From the NCBI GenBank assembly GCA_015063885.1, contig SVTH01000009.1:1-32109 (forward strand): DNA of 32,109 nt. The letters are read 5' to 3'. The notes below the pieces were generated by a model. That model was not told where the DNA came from, did not search any database, and saw only the letters and a program-made list of their open reading frames with translations. A program made the position numbers and the translations under genes. Positions 7,617 to 14,197 of this stretch are shown piece by piece; the stretch's first letter is position 1; the number at the start of each line of letters is the position of its first letter. This DNA comes from Oscillospiraceae bacterium (GTDB lineage: Bacteria > Bacillota > Clostridia > Oscillospirales > CAG-382).

Positions 7617-8360
7617 ATGGAGACCTACGAAGCACGGCTTGCCCGTTTTTTTGAGACCTTTCGGTTCCCCGCCGAGGAAGACGGCATCGGCACCCTGGGG
7701 GAAAAGAAGCTCCACGCCGCCTTGAAGCGGTTTTACGCCAAGGATTCCACCTGTATGGAGGTGCCCGTGGGCAGGTTCGTGGCGGACGTGTTCGACGGGG
7801 AACGGATCGTGGAGATCCAGACACGGCAATTCGCCCGCTTGCAGAAAAAGCTTTGCTTCTTTTTGGAGCGGTTTCCCGTGACGGTGGTCTATCCCCTGCC
7901 CCGCACCCGCTATCTCATCTGGACGGACCCCGCCACGGGGGAATCCTCCCGTCCCCGCAAGAGTCCTGCCGTGGGGACGCCCTTATCGGCGCTTCACGAG
8001 CTGTATCACATCCGCACCCTTCTGGGGGTGGAGAACCTCACCGTGGAGGTGCTGCTGTTCGATCTGGATGAATACCGCTTGTTGGACGGCTACGGGAAGA
8101 CGAAAAAGAAGGGCTCCACCCTGGTGGAGAAGATCCCCAGGGGTGAGCCGGAATTGATGCGGTTACAGTCGGCGGAGGATTACCGCGCGTTGCTGCCGGA
8201 AGGGCTGCCGGACGTCTTCACCGCTGCGGTGTTTCAAAAGCACACCGGGCTGAAGGGCCGCAAGGTCTACTCCGCCATTCACGTATTGGAGGAGCTGGGC
8301 GTCATCGAAGCGGCGGGCAAGGACGGAAGGGCCACGGTGTATAAAAAAGGGGACGCTTAA
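7617..8360 (+). CDS. Putative PD-(D/E)XK nuclease-like protein with C-terminal winged helix
   Basis: A 247-residue protein I do not recognise by name. Its N-terminal third has the layout of a PD-(D/E)XK nuclease core: a helix with LGEKKLHAALKRFY, a strand with Glu48, then Asp57 (FVADVFD) and a hairpin to Glu66-Ile-Gln68 (RIVEIQTRQF). D-x(8)-ExQ is the signature order, and ExQ replacing ExK is also seen in CoiA-like relatives. Residues about 200-245 look like a winged-helix DNA-binding domain (FQKHTGLKGRKVYSAIHVLEELGVIEA). Role unknown; DNA binding is likely and nuclease activity is only inferred. Its last residues, Gly-Asp-Ala-stop, are encoded by the terminal repeat of the element at 8349-8513. 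Confidence 0.8.
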   Translation: METYEARLARFFETFRFPAEEDGIGTLGEKKLHAALKRFYAKDSTCMEVPVGRFVADVFDGERIVEIQTRQFARLQKKLCFFLERFPVTVVYPLPRTRYLIWTDPATGESSRPRKSPAVGTPLSALHELYHIRTLLGVENLTVEVLLFDLDEYRLLDGYGKTKKKGSTLVEKIPRGEPELMRLQSAEDYRALLPEGLPDVFTAAVFQKHTGLKGRKVYSAIHVLEELGVIEAAGKDGRATVYKKGDA

Positions 8361-8513
8361 GAGGCTCTGCCTCTTAAGAATCTCCGCCAAAGGGGATGAT
8401 CCCCTTTGGAATCCCGCACCCTTTGAAGTATATATAAGATTAGAACAGGTTTCTTTGGGGGATTCTTAAGGGGGCTTTTCTTTTCCGAAAGAAAAGCCCC
8501 CTTAAGCGTCCCC
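8349..8513. repeat. Hairpin array C: 165-bp element with 13-bp terminal inverted repeats
   Basis: GGGGACGCTTAAG at 8349-8361 is repeated inverted and perfectly at 8501-8513. Inside, CTTAAGAATC at 8373-8382 recurs inverted at 8461-8470. Between these linkers sit unrelated hairpins: AAGAGGC/GCCTCTT at 8359-8375, an 11-bp-arm palindrome at 8387-8409 and a 16-bp-arm hairpin at 8465-8505. The layout matches arrays A and B (variable hairpins, mirrored constant linkers), but the linker sequence differs. The terminal repeats contain the stop codons of both flanking convergent genes. Confidence 0.75.
8465..8506. terminator. Strong bidirectional hairpin terminator
   Basis: CTTAAGGGGGCTTTTC pairs perfectly with GAAAAGCCCCCTTAAG around a short loop. 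It includes the TAA stop of the downstream minus-strand gene (8502-8504). T-rich tracts lie inside the arms rather than after them, so termination efficiency is uncertain. Confidence 0.55.
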
Positions 8514-9740
8514 CTTTAAAAGCGGGGCGAAGGCGTCGTATTCGGGTAACAGCTCTCCCCGCACTTCGCCGGTCTCCAAGTCGTACAGGTAGGACAGGGA
8601 GAAGAAGCAGTACCCGTAGGCACGGCTCTCGGCGTACAGGCATTCCAGGCTCCGTTTTAAGAGATCGGTGTGGAGGATCCACTCCTGCCTCCCCGCCTCC
8701 GTCCCTGCGAAGGCGTCCGTTTCCCCCTGCCGTGCCAGCACCGCCTTGGAGGCGGCAAGTCCCGCATACAGCTTCACGTTGCTCCCTTCCGCAAGGCCTG
8801 CCCATTTGGCAAGGATCTCGGGAAAGGGGCAATATTTGTTTTCAAAGCCGAAATACAGCTGGGGCATCAGGTAATCCACACAGCCCCGTTCCACCCACGC
8901 CGCCGGGTCGGCAAAATACCCCTCCCGCAAGGAATCCAGGTTGCCCGCAGGAGAGACCCCGTACACCTTGCCGCGGCTGTGGGCGGTATCGTAAAGGGAT
9001 TCCACCAGGGCGTTGATATTGCCGCGGCGGAAGTCTCCAAGGTCGTCAAAGCCGGAGGCGAGGAACTCCGCCCTGTCGAAGGCGGCGTCCTTGGCGGGGT
9101 AGAAATAATCGTCCATGTGGATGCCGTCTACGGGGTATTTGGTGAGCATCTCCAAAGCTCCCTTGCAGATCAGCTCACGGACCTCGGGGTAGGAAGGGTC
9201 TAAGTACAGCCGTCCCTCCCACACCTTGACCTGCCCGGTAGAAGCGGTGTACCAATCCTTGACGGCGTAGCCCGGGGGGATGGAGGCTGCTTCCGTTTCC
9301 GTCATCAAGCGCAAGGGGTTGATCCACCCGTGGACGGAAAAGCCCCGCTCCTTGGCCATGGTCACCAGGATCTCCACGGGATCGTAAGAGATCTCCCCGC
9401 CGTATTCCCCCGCCACGTATTTGGAAAGGGGGTAGTATGCGCTTGGGTACATGCTGTCCCCGTTGGGACGGAGCTGGAGGAACAGGGTGTTGAAGTTGTC
9501 CTTTTCCAAGGCGGCAAGCAGGGTGGTTATTCGGTTGACATAATCGTTCTTTTCCCGCTGTTGGTTCCCGTCTCGGTAGAGGGGCTGCATATCAAATTGG
9601 GAGAGCCACACCCCGCGGAGGTAGGTGCTCTCTGCGGGCGGAGGTGCGGCTTCCGTTCTGCGGTAGGTGTGGACGAGTTGGGGCGGGGAGGCGTTGATGC
9701 CGAACAGCAGAGAGAGGATGAAGGCGATCAGCTTTGCCAT
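8502..9740 (-). CDS. Secreted family-10-like glycosyl hydrolase (GHL10)
   Basis: A 412-residue protein of the GHL10/DUF187 type, a TIM-barrel family related to glycoside hydrolases and often secreted. The N-terminus (MAKLIAFILSLLFGINA) is a signal peptide. Recognisable landmarks are LRGVWLSQFD near residue 42, FNTLFLQLRPNGDSMYPSAYYPLSKY, GFSVHGWINPLR, YPVDGIHMDDYFYPA with an acidic pair typical of the active site, and VDYLMPQLYFGFE. The start is the ATG at 9740 behind a GGAAGGAAAA sequence; in-frame upstream codons give no signal peptide. It follows the GH2 gene by 80 bases in the same direction with no clear promoter between, so the two may form a glycan-degradation unit. Peptidoglycan or glycan cleavage is inferred from the family. 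Confidence 0.88.
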   Translation of the reverse strand: MAKLIAFILSLLFGINASPPQLVHTYRRTEAAPPPAESTYLRGVWLSQFDMQPLYRDGNQQREKNDYVNRITTLLAALEKDNFNTLFLQLRPNGDSMYPSAYYPLSKYVAGEYGGEISYDPVEILVTMAKERGFSVHGWINPLRLMTETEAASIPPGYAVKDWYTASTGQVKVWEGRLYLDPSYPEVRELICKGALEMLTKYPVDGIHMDDYFYPAKDAAFDRAEFLASGFDDLGDFRRGNINALVESLYDTAHSRGKVYGVSPAGNLDSLREGYFADPAAWVERGCVDYLMPQLYFGFENKYCPFPEILAKWAGLAEGSNVKLYAGLAASKAVLARQGETDAFAGTEAGRQEWILHTDLLKRSLECLYAESRAYGYCFFSLSYLYDLETGEVRGELLPEYDAFAPLLKGDA

Positions 9741-9811
9741 GGGTATTTTCCTTCCGTTGTTTTGGTTGAATATATGCGGCGGAAGGAAGGGGTATGCGGA
9801 AAGGGGAGGTG

Positions 9812-9830
9812 CAAGGGGTGTCACCCCTTG
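9812..9830. repeat. Palindrome across the GH2 stop codon
   Basis: CAAGGGGTG and CACCCCTTG form a near-perfect palindrome. The GH2 stop codon (TGA, 9821-9823) lies inside it. It could slow ribosomes or protect the 3' end of the GH2 message. There is no T-run that would make it a classical terminator. Confidence 0.5.
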
Positions 9831-11527
9831 ATTTCTTTTTGCAGATCCCGACCCAGCTTTTGCATGATTTCTTCTTTTACCTTCACCACACGGCGGTCGT
9901 AGGTGACCAGGCCGTTGGTCTCGTCCTCCACGTCGGAAAGCTGGGTGAGCACCGTAGCGCAAAGCCCTTCCTTCACAGCGGGGAGGATCTGCTGTCGGTA
10001 GAGGGCCTCCAGCCCTTCCTCAAAGGCGGGAAGCGCCGTGTAGGTCTTGTAGCCGTAGGTTTTTTCCAGGTTGAAGGAATGGTCGGGAAGCTTGCAGGAA
10101 TACCCTCCGAACTCGGAAAGCACCACAGGCTTCTCCCCTCTTTTGCCCACACGGAAGGGACGGAAATACACGTGGCGGCTGTCCACGTCGCTGTGCTTAC
10201 AGGTGAACCAGCCGGAGGTGGCGTCCCAGATGCGGGCGGGGTCAAGGGCTTTCAGCTCCTTATAGATCCTGTCGGCGTCGTACTGTCCCCAGCCCTCGTT
10301 GAAGATGGTGTAATAGCACACCGAGGGGTGGTTTTGCAGCAGGGCGGCGGTCTGCTTGGCGTGGGATTCGAAGTAAAAGCGCTGACGCTCCGAGGCACGG
10401 AAGAAGCGGCGTTTTTTCTTCCCCAGGGTGGGAAGCACCGTGTCACGGACGTAGCGGTAGACCCCGTTGTTCACCATGTCCTGGAAGACGATCACCCCTT
10501 GGAGGTCGCATTGATAATAGAACTCCTCCGGCTCGATCTTGATGTGCTTACGAAGCATATTGAATCCCAGCTCCTTGGCGGTGCGCACGTCGAAGGCGTA
10601 GCCTGCGGGAGAGGCGGGGAGGTAGATACCGTCGCTGAAATAGCCCTGGTCCAACAGCCCGTGGAAAAAATAGGGCTTGCCGTTCAGGCACAGGCGAGGG
10701 ATGCCGTCCACCGTCTCGGCGGTGACGGTACGCAAGGCGAAGTAGGAAGCGATCACGTCTTCCCCGCTTTGCAAGGTGAAGCGGTAGAGATAGGGATCCT
10801 CGGGGCACCAATGGCGGGGATCCTCCACGGTGAGGGTGAAGGCGTCGCCGTTGTAGGTATATTTACGTTCTCCTCCCGGAGTGGTGACGGTGAGGGTCTT
10901 TTCGGCTTCCCCGCCTTGGGTCTCCAGGGTGACGGAGGTGAGGTCGGAGTGAATTTTCAAGGAAGAAACGTGGTTTTTCGGCAGGCTTTCCATCCACACG
11001 GGCTGCCAGATGCCGCTGACGGGGGTGTACCACATCCCGCCCCGCTTTTCCCGTTGCTTGCCGTAGGGCAGATCGAGATCCAAATCGTCGGTGACGGTGA
11101 CGGAAAGGGTGTTTTCCCCCTCCAGCAGGGCATCCGTTACGTCAAAGGAAAAGGGCAGGTATCCCCCCTCGTGAGTGCCCAGGGAAACGCCGTTGAGGGT
11201 GACCTCCGCCGTCTGATCCACCGCCCCGAAGTGGAGATGGGCGGTATCTCTTCGGAAGCCTTCCGGCAGGGTGAAGGTCTTGCGGTAGAGCCATTTTTCC
11301 CCTTTTTGCAGGGTTTGTTCCACGCCGGACAGGCGGGATTCCGGAGGGAAGGGGACGAGGATCTTCCCCACGGGAGTCTCGTTCCCCGCGGAAATACGGG
11401 AAAGCGCCCACGTTCCGCACAGGGAAAAGAAGGAATCCCTGGCCATCTGAGGGCGGGGGTAGACCTCTCCCCAGGCGTTGGGGTTCCCCTCAAAGGGGGT
11501 GGAAAGCTTTTGGAAGGGTGTTTTCAT
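9821..11527 (-). CDS. Glycoside hydrolase family 2 (beta-galactosidase/beta-glucuronidase-like)
   Basis: A 568-residue GH2 enzyme. The sugar-binding jelly-roll domain covers about residues 35-180 (FSLCGTWALS, WLYRKTFTLP, HLHFGAVDQTAEVTLNG). It is followed by an immunoglobulin-like domain and the TIM barrel. The likely acid/base is Glu411 in FNEGWG and the likely nucleophile Glu472 in LSEFGG. LRKHIKIEPEEFYYQCDLQGVIVFQD is the usual barrel stretch, with RKHIK in place of the common RTSHYP. It is shorter than LacZ and closer in size to beta-glucuronidase-like members. No signal peptide is present, so action on imported oligosaccharides is likely. AAGGAGGCG precedes the ATG, and a consensus promoter lies at 11558-11586. 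Substrate specificity cannot be assigned. Confidence 0.9.
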   Translation of the reverse strand: MKTPFQKLSTPFEGNPNAWGEVYPRPQMARDSFFSLCGTWALSRISAGNETPVGKILVPFPPESRLSGVEQTLQKGEKWLYRKTFTLPEGFRRDTAHLHFGAVDQTAEVTLNGVSLGTHEGGYLPFSFDVTDALLEGENTLSVTVTDDLDLDLPYGKQREKRGGMWYTPVSGIWQPVWMESLPKNHVSSLKIHSDLTSVTLETQGGEAEKTLTVTTPGGERKYTYNGDAFTLTVEDPRHWCPEDPYLYRFTLQSGEDVIASYFALRTVTAETVDGIPRLCLNGKPYFFHGLLDQGYFSDGIYLPASPAGYAFDVRTAKELGFNMLRKHIKIEPEEFYYQCDLQGVIVFQDMVNNGVYRYVRDTVLPTLGKKKRRFFRASERQRFYFESHAKQTAALLQNHPSVCYYTIFNEGWGQYDADRIYKELKALDPARIWDATSGWFTCKHSDVDSRHVYFRPFRVGKRGEKPVVLSEFGGYSCKLPDHSFNLEKTYGYKTYTALPAFEEGLEALYRQQILPAVKEGLCATVLTQLSDVEDETNGLVTYDRRVVKVKEEIMQKLGRDLQKEIKG

Positions 11528-11557
11528 GGGCGCCTCCTTGGGAATCTTGATGGAGAT

Positions 11558-11586
11558 ATTGTACCATGTTTGGGGTGGGTTGTCAA
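11558..11586 (-). promoter_or_regulatory. Promoter of the GH2 gene
   Basis: On the minus strand, TTGACA (11581-11586) and TACAAT (11558-11563) with a 17-bp spacer, about 30 bases upstream of the GH2 start. Confidence 0.82.
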
Positions 11587-11619
11587 GGGAGCGGAGGCGT
11601 AGCCGCACACAACGCTTTT

Positions 11620-11774
11620 CGGGTCGCCGTGGACGTCGACCCCTACAGACACGAAACAGGCTCAGATGAAAGTCACAGCTTTTTCTCCCGCACAGTCTTG
11701 TTGCGTGAAAAGATGGCATAAATCCAGCCAAAGCACCCTGCGTATTCGTAGGGGTCGACGTCCACGGCGACCCG
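11620..11774. mobile_element. MITE/REP-doublet-like element with perfect 27-bp inverted repeats
   Basis: Positions 11620-11646 and 11748-11774 are exact reverse complements over 27 bases (CGGGTCGCCG...CCCCTAC). They enclose 101 bases with no credible gene. Similar GTAGGGGTCGACG repeats are, from memory, dispersed in gut Clostridia genomes. Nothing resembling a transposase is present, so it would be non-autonomous. It fills most of the gene-free interval between the GH2 promoter and the rimP promoter. Target-site duplications are not obvious. Confidence 0.65.
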
Positions 11775-11833
11775 TTGGTATGAATCGCGTCCATCAAGCC
11801 CCCTCATTTCCCCCACTTTTTTCTCAAAACCCC

Positions 11834-11862
11834 TTGCATTTTTGGGAAGAATATGATATAGT
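11834..11862 (+). promoter_or_regulatory. Promoter of the rimP-nusA-infB-truB operon
   Basis: TTGCAT at 11834-11839 and TATAGT at 11857-11862 with a 17-bp spacer, about 90 bases before the rimP start. The leader between holds the hairpin at 11891-11920. Confidence 0.7.
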
Positions 11863-11890
11863 ATAGGCGTAGTAAAAAGAACAGCCTTTC

Positions 11891-11920
11891 ATCAGGATCG
11901 GGTTGACGCCCGATCCTGAT
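11891..11920 (+). promoter_or_regulatory. rimP leader hairpin
   Basis: ATCAGGATCGGG and CCCGATCCTGAT form a perfect 12-bp stem with a six-base loop (TTGACG) in the 5' leader of rimP. It ends 31 bases before the start codon, just upstream of the ribosome site at 11934-11943. It lacks a T-run, so it is not an obvious attenuator. Hairpins before rimP are common in Bacillota; NusA or nuclease control is only a guess. Confidence 0.6.
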
Positions 11921-11951
11921 TGTTATGTTGGGCAAAAAGGAGAACATATCT

Positions 11952-12437
11952 ATGGCAAAGAAAGATAATATCGCCTCCCGTGTGAAGGAAGCGGTGAAGC
12001 CCATCGTGGAGGGCGCAGGGTACACCCTGTGGGACGTGACCTTTTACAAGGAGGTCTCCGAATGGATCCTGGAAATCTCCATCGACAAGGAAGAGGGCAT
12101 CTCCACCGACGATTGCTCCGTGGTCACCAAGCTCATCGACCCCATCATCGACGAGATGGATCCCGTGGAGGAGGCTTACTGTCTGATGGTCTCCGGTGCG
12201 GGAGGCTACCGTGACCTGGTACTGCCCATGCATTACGAATACGCCCTTGCCCGCGGCTGTGACGCGGAGGTACGCACCTTCACCGCCGTAGAGGGCAGAA
12301 AGCAGTTTGAAGGCAAGCTTGTCTCCTTCGACGAGGAGACCGTCACCGTTTTGGAAAACGGAAAAGAGCTCACCTTTGAAAAAAAGCAGATCGCCAAGAT
12401 CACGGCCATCTGCTACACCGCCGCCGAAGAAGAATAA
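11952..12437 (+). CDS. rimP: Ribosome maturation factor RimP
   Basis: A 161-residue RimP, which assists late assembly of the 30S ribosomal subunit. The N-terminal alpha/beta domain is clear (GYTLWDVTFYKE, WILEISIDKEEGISTDDC, DPVEEAYCLMVSGAG), followed by the Sm-like C-terminal domain (GKLVSFDEETVTVLENGKELTFEKKQIAKI). The highly conserved SPG motif of most RimP proteins reads SGAG here, as in several Clostridia. The chosen ATG follows AAAAAGGAGA at 11934-11943 with a good spacing; an in-frame ATG at 11925 lies before that site. It heads the operon, 46 bases ahead of nusA. Confidence 0.95.
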   Translation: MAKKDNIASRVKEAVKPIVEGAGYTLWDVTFYKEVSEWILEISIDKEEGISTDDCSVVTKLIDPIIDEMDPVEEAYCLMVSGAGGYRDLVLPMHYEYALARGCDAEVRTFTAVEGRKQFEGKLVSFDEETVTVLENGKELTFEKKQIAKITAICYTAAEEE

Positions 12438-12483
12438 AAAAACATCACATAAACCTAACCGTAAAGAAAGGATGACAGTCAAA

Positions 12484-13584
12484 ATGAGAAAGAAGTCTGC
12501 TGCGGGCAAATCTCCTGCGGAAGAGACCATTGTAAACAAGGAACTGTTTGAAGCCCTTGCCGCACTGGAAAAAGAGCGTGGCATCTCCCAGGATTACATG
12601 CTGGAGCGTGTGGAAGCCGCATTGCTTTCCGCCTTCCGCAAGGAATACCGCGGGAACGAAAACGCCATCGTAAAGATCGACCCCCTGAAGCAGGAGGCCC
12701 ACATTTTCAAGATCTACACCGTCGTGGAGGAGGTTCTCAACGAGGACGCAGAGATGTCCCTGGAGGCCGCCCGCAAGATCAATGCCGCCTATCAGCTGGG
12801 CGACACCGTTGAGACCGAGGTGAAGACCAAGGCCTTTGGCAGAATCGCCGCCCAGGCCGCAAAGCAGGTGATCGTCCAGGGTATCCGAGAGGCGGAAAGA
12901 GGCATGATCATCAAGGAATACGAAAGCAAGAAGGAAGAGATCGTCTCCGCCGTGGTCATCCGTGTGGATCCCACCAGCGGCAACGCCACTCTGGAGATCG
13001 GCAAAAACGAAATGGTGCTCTTCCGCCACGAGCAGATCCCCACGGAGAATCTTCAGGTGGGCGACCGTATCAAGGTCTTCGTGACCGAGATCAAGAAGGA
13101 GACCAGAGGTCCCTCCGTTGTGCTCTCCCGCGTCCATCCCGGCCTGGTACGCCGCTTGTTCGAGCTGGAGGTACCCGAATTGAAGGACGGCACCATCGAG
13201 ATCGTTTCCGTCGCCCGTGAGGCAGGCAGCAGAACCAAGATCGCTGTCCGCTCCAACGACGAGAAGGTGGATCCCATCGGCGCCTGCATCGGCCCCAAGG
13301 GTGCCAGAAAGAACCTGGTCACCGACGAGCTGTGCGGGGAAAAGATCGACATCATCCCCTACAGCGAGGTCACCGAGGAATTCATCTCCGCCGCATTGGC
13401 ACCCGCCGCTGTGGACGAGGTGATCAAGCTTCCCGAATCCGACAGAGCTTACCGCGCCATCGTTTCCGACGAGCAGCTCTCCCTTGCCATCGGTAAGGAG
13501 GGTCAGAACGCCCGTCTCGCCGCCAAGCTCACCGGCTTCAAGATCGACATCAAGAGCTACAAAACGCTCGCTATGCAGGAATAA
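12484..13584 (+). CDS. nusA: Transcription termination/antitermination protein NusA
   Basis: A 366-residue NusA, which binds RNA polymerase and nascent RNA. The N-terminal polymerase-binding domain (NKELFEALAALEKERGISQDYMLERVEAAL) is followed by an S1 domain (ISAVV-like strand EIVSAVVIRVDPTSGNATLEI) and RGPSVVLSRVHPGLVRRLFELEVPE. Two KH domains follow (GACIGPKGARKNLVTDELCGE and AIGKEGQNARLAAKLTGFKID). The acidic C-terminal repeats of proteobacterial NusA are absent, as usual in Bacillota. The ATG at 12484 fits AGAAAGGA at 12465-12472. The ATG at 12472 overlaps that site and is less likely. Confidence 0.96.
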   Translation: MRKKSAAGKSPAEETIVNKELFEALAALEKERGISQDYMLERVEAALLSAFRKEYRGNENAIVKIDPLKQEAHIFKIYTVVEEVLNEDAEMSLEAARKINAAYQLGDTVETEVKTKAFGRIAAQAAKQVIVQGIREAERGMIIKEYESKKEEIVSAVVIRVDPTSGNATLEIGKNEMVLFRHEQIPTENLQVGDRIKVFVTEIKKETRGPSVVLSRVHPGLVRRLFELEVPELKDGTIEIVSVAREAGSRTKIAVRSNDEKVDPIGACIGPKGARKNLVTDELCGEKIDIIPYSEVTEEFISAALAPAAVDEVIKLPESDRAYRAIVSDEQLSLAIGKEGQNARLAAKLTGFKIDIKSYKTLAMQE

Positions 13585-13589
13585 CGGGC

Positions 13590-13874
13590 ATGGCAGAACG
13601 CAGGATCCCTCTCCGCAAGTGTTTAGGCTGCGGAGAGATGAAGGAAAAAAAGCAGTTGATCCGGGTGGTACGCTCCAAGGAGGGCGAGATCAGCGTGGAC
13701 TTCACGGGGAAGGCCCCGGGGAGAGGCGCCTATCTTTGCCCGAGCGTCGCCTGCTTCGACACGGCCAGGAAGAGCCGCCGTCTGGAGCGTGCCTTCTCCT
13801 CCCATATTGAGGAAGACCTCTTCGATACGCTGAGAGAGAAGATCGTTTCCGAGACGGAGAAGGGCGAAGGATGA
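13590..13874 (+). CDS. rnpM: RNase P modulator RnpM (YlxR, DUF448)
   Basis: A 94-residue YlxR-family protein, reported to bind RNase P RNA and modulate its activity. It carries the family hallmarks RKCLGCGEMKEKKQLIRVVR near the N-terminus and GKAPGRGAYLCPSVACFDTARK in the middle. It sits between nusA and ylxQ as in most Bacillota. It starts 5 bases after the nusA stop, and its end overlaps the next start by 4 bases (ATGA). Confidence 0.94.
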   Translation: MAERRIPLRKCLGCGEMKEKKQLIRVVRSKEGEISVDFTGKAPGRGAYLCPSVACFDTARKSRRLERAFSSHIEEDLFDTLREKIVSETEKGEG

Positions 13875-14176
13875 ACCGTGTTTTGGGCGTTTTAGGATTG
13901 GCAAAACGGGCAGGCGCCCTTGCCATCGGTACCAACTCCGTGTTGGAGGCGGTGCGGAAGGGCAAGGCCTACCTGGTGCTCATCGCCTCGGACGCCTCGG
14001 AAAATACCGCAAAGCAGCTGCTGGACAAATCCGCATACTACAAGATCCCCGCAGAAAAGCTCCCCTTCGGGATGCTGGAGCTGGGACACGCCATCGGCAA
14101 GGATCACACCGTCGCCGTTGCCGTCTTGCAGGAGGGATTTGTGGTTTCCTACACAAAAGCCTGTACCACTCAGTAA
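13871..14176 (+). CDS. ylxQ: L7Ae-family ribosomal protein YlxQ
   Basis: A 101-residue L7Ae/L30e-fold protein. The RNA-binding signature is visible in GLAKRAGALAIGTNSVLEAVRKGKAYLVLIASDASENTAK. Relatives bind kink-turn RNAs. The precise role in Bacillota is unsettled. Its ATG overlaps the rnpM stop (ATGA), typical of translational coupling in this operon. Confidence 0.93.
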   Translation: MNRVLGVLGLAKRAGALAIGTNSVLEAVRKGKAYLVLIASDASENTAKQLLDKSAYYKIPAEKLPFGMLELGHAIGKDHTVAVAVLQEGFVVSYTKACTTQ

Positions 14177-14197
14177 AGAAAGGAACGGTTTTTACAC

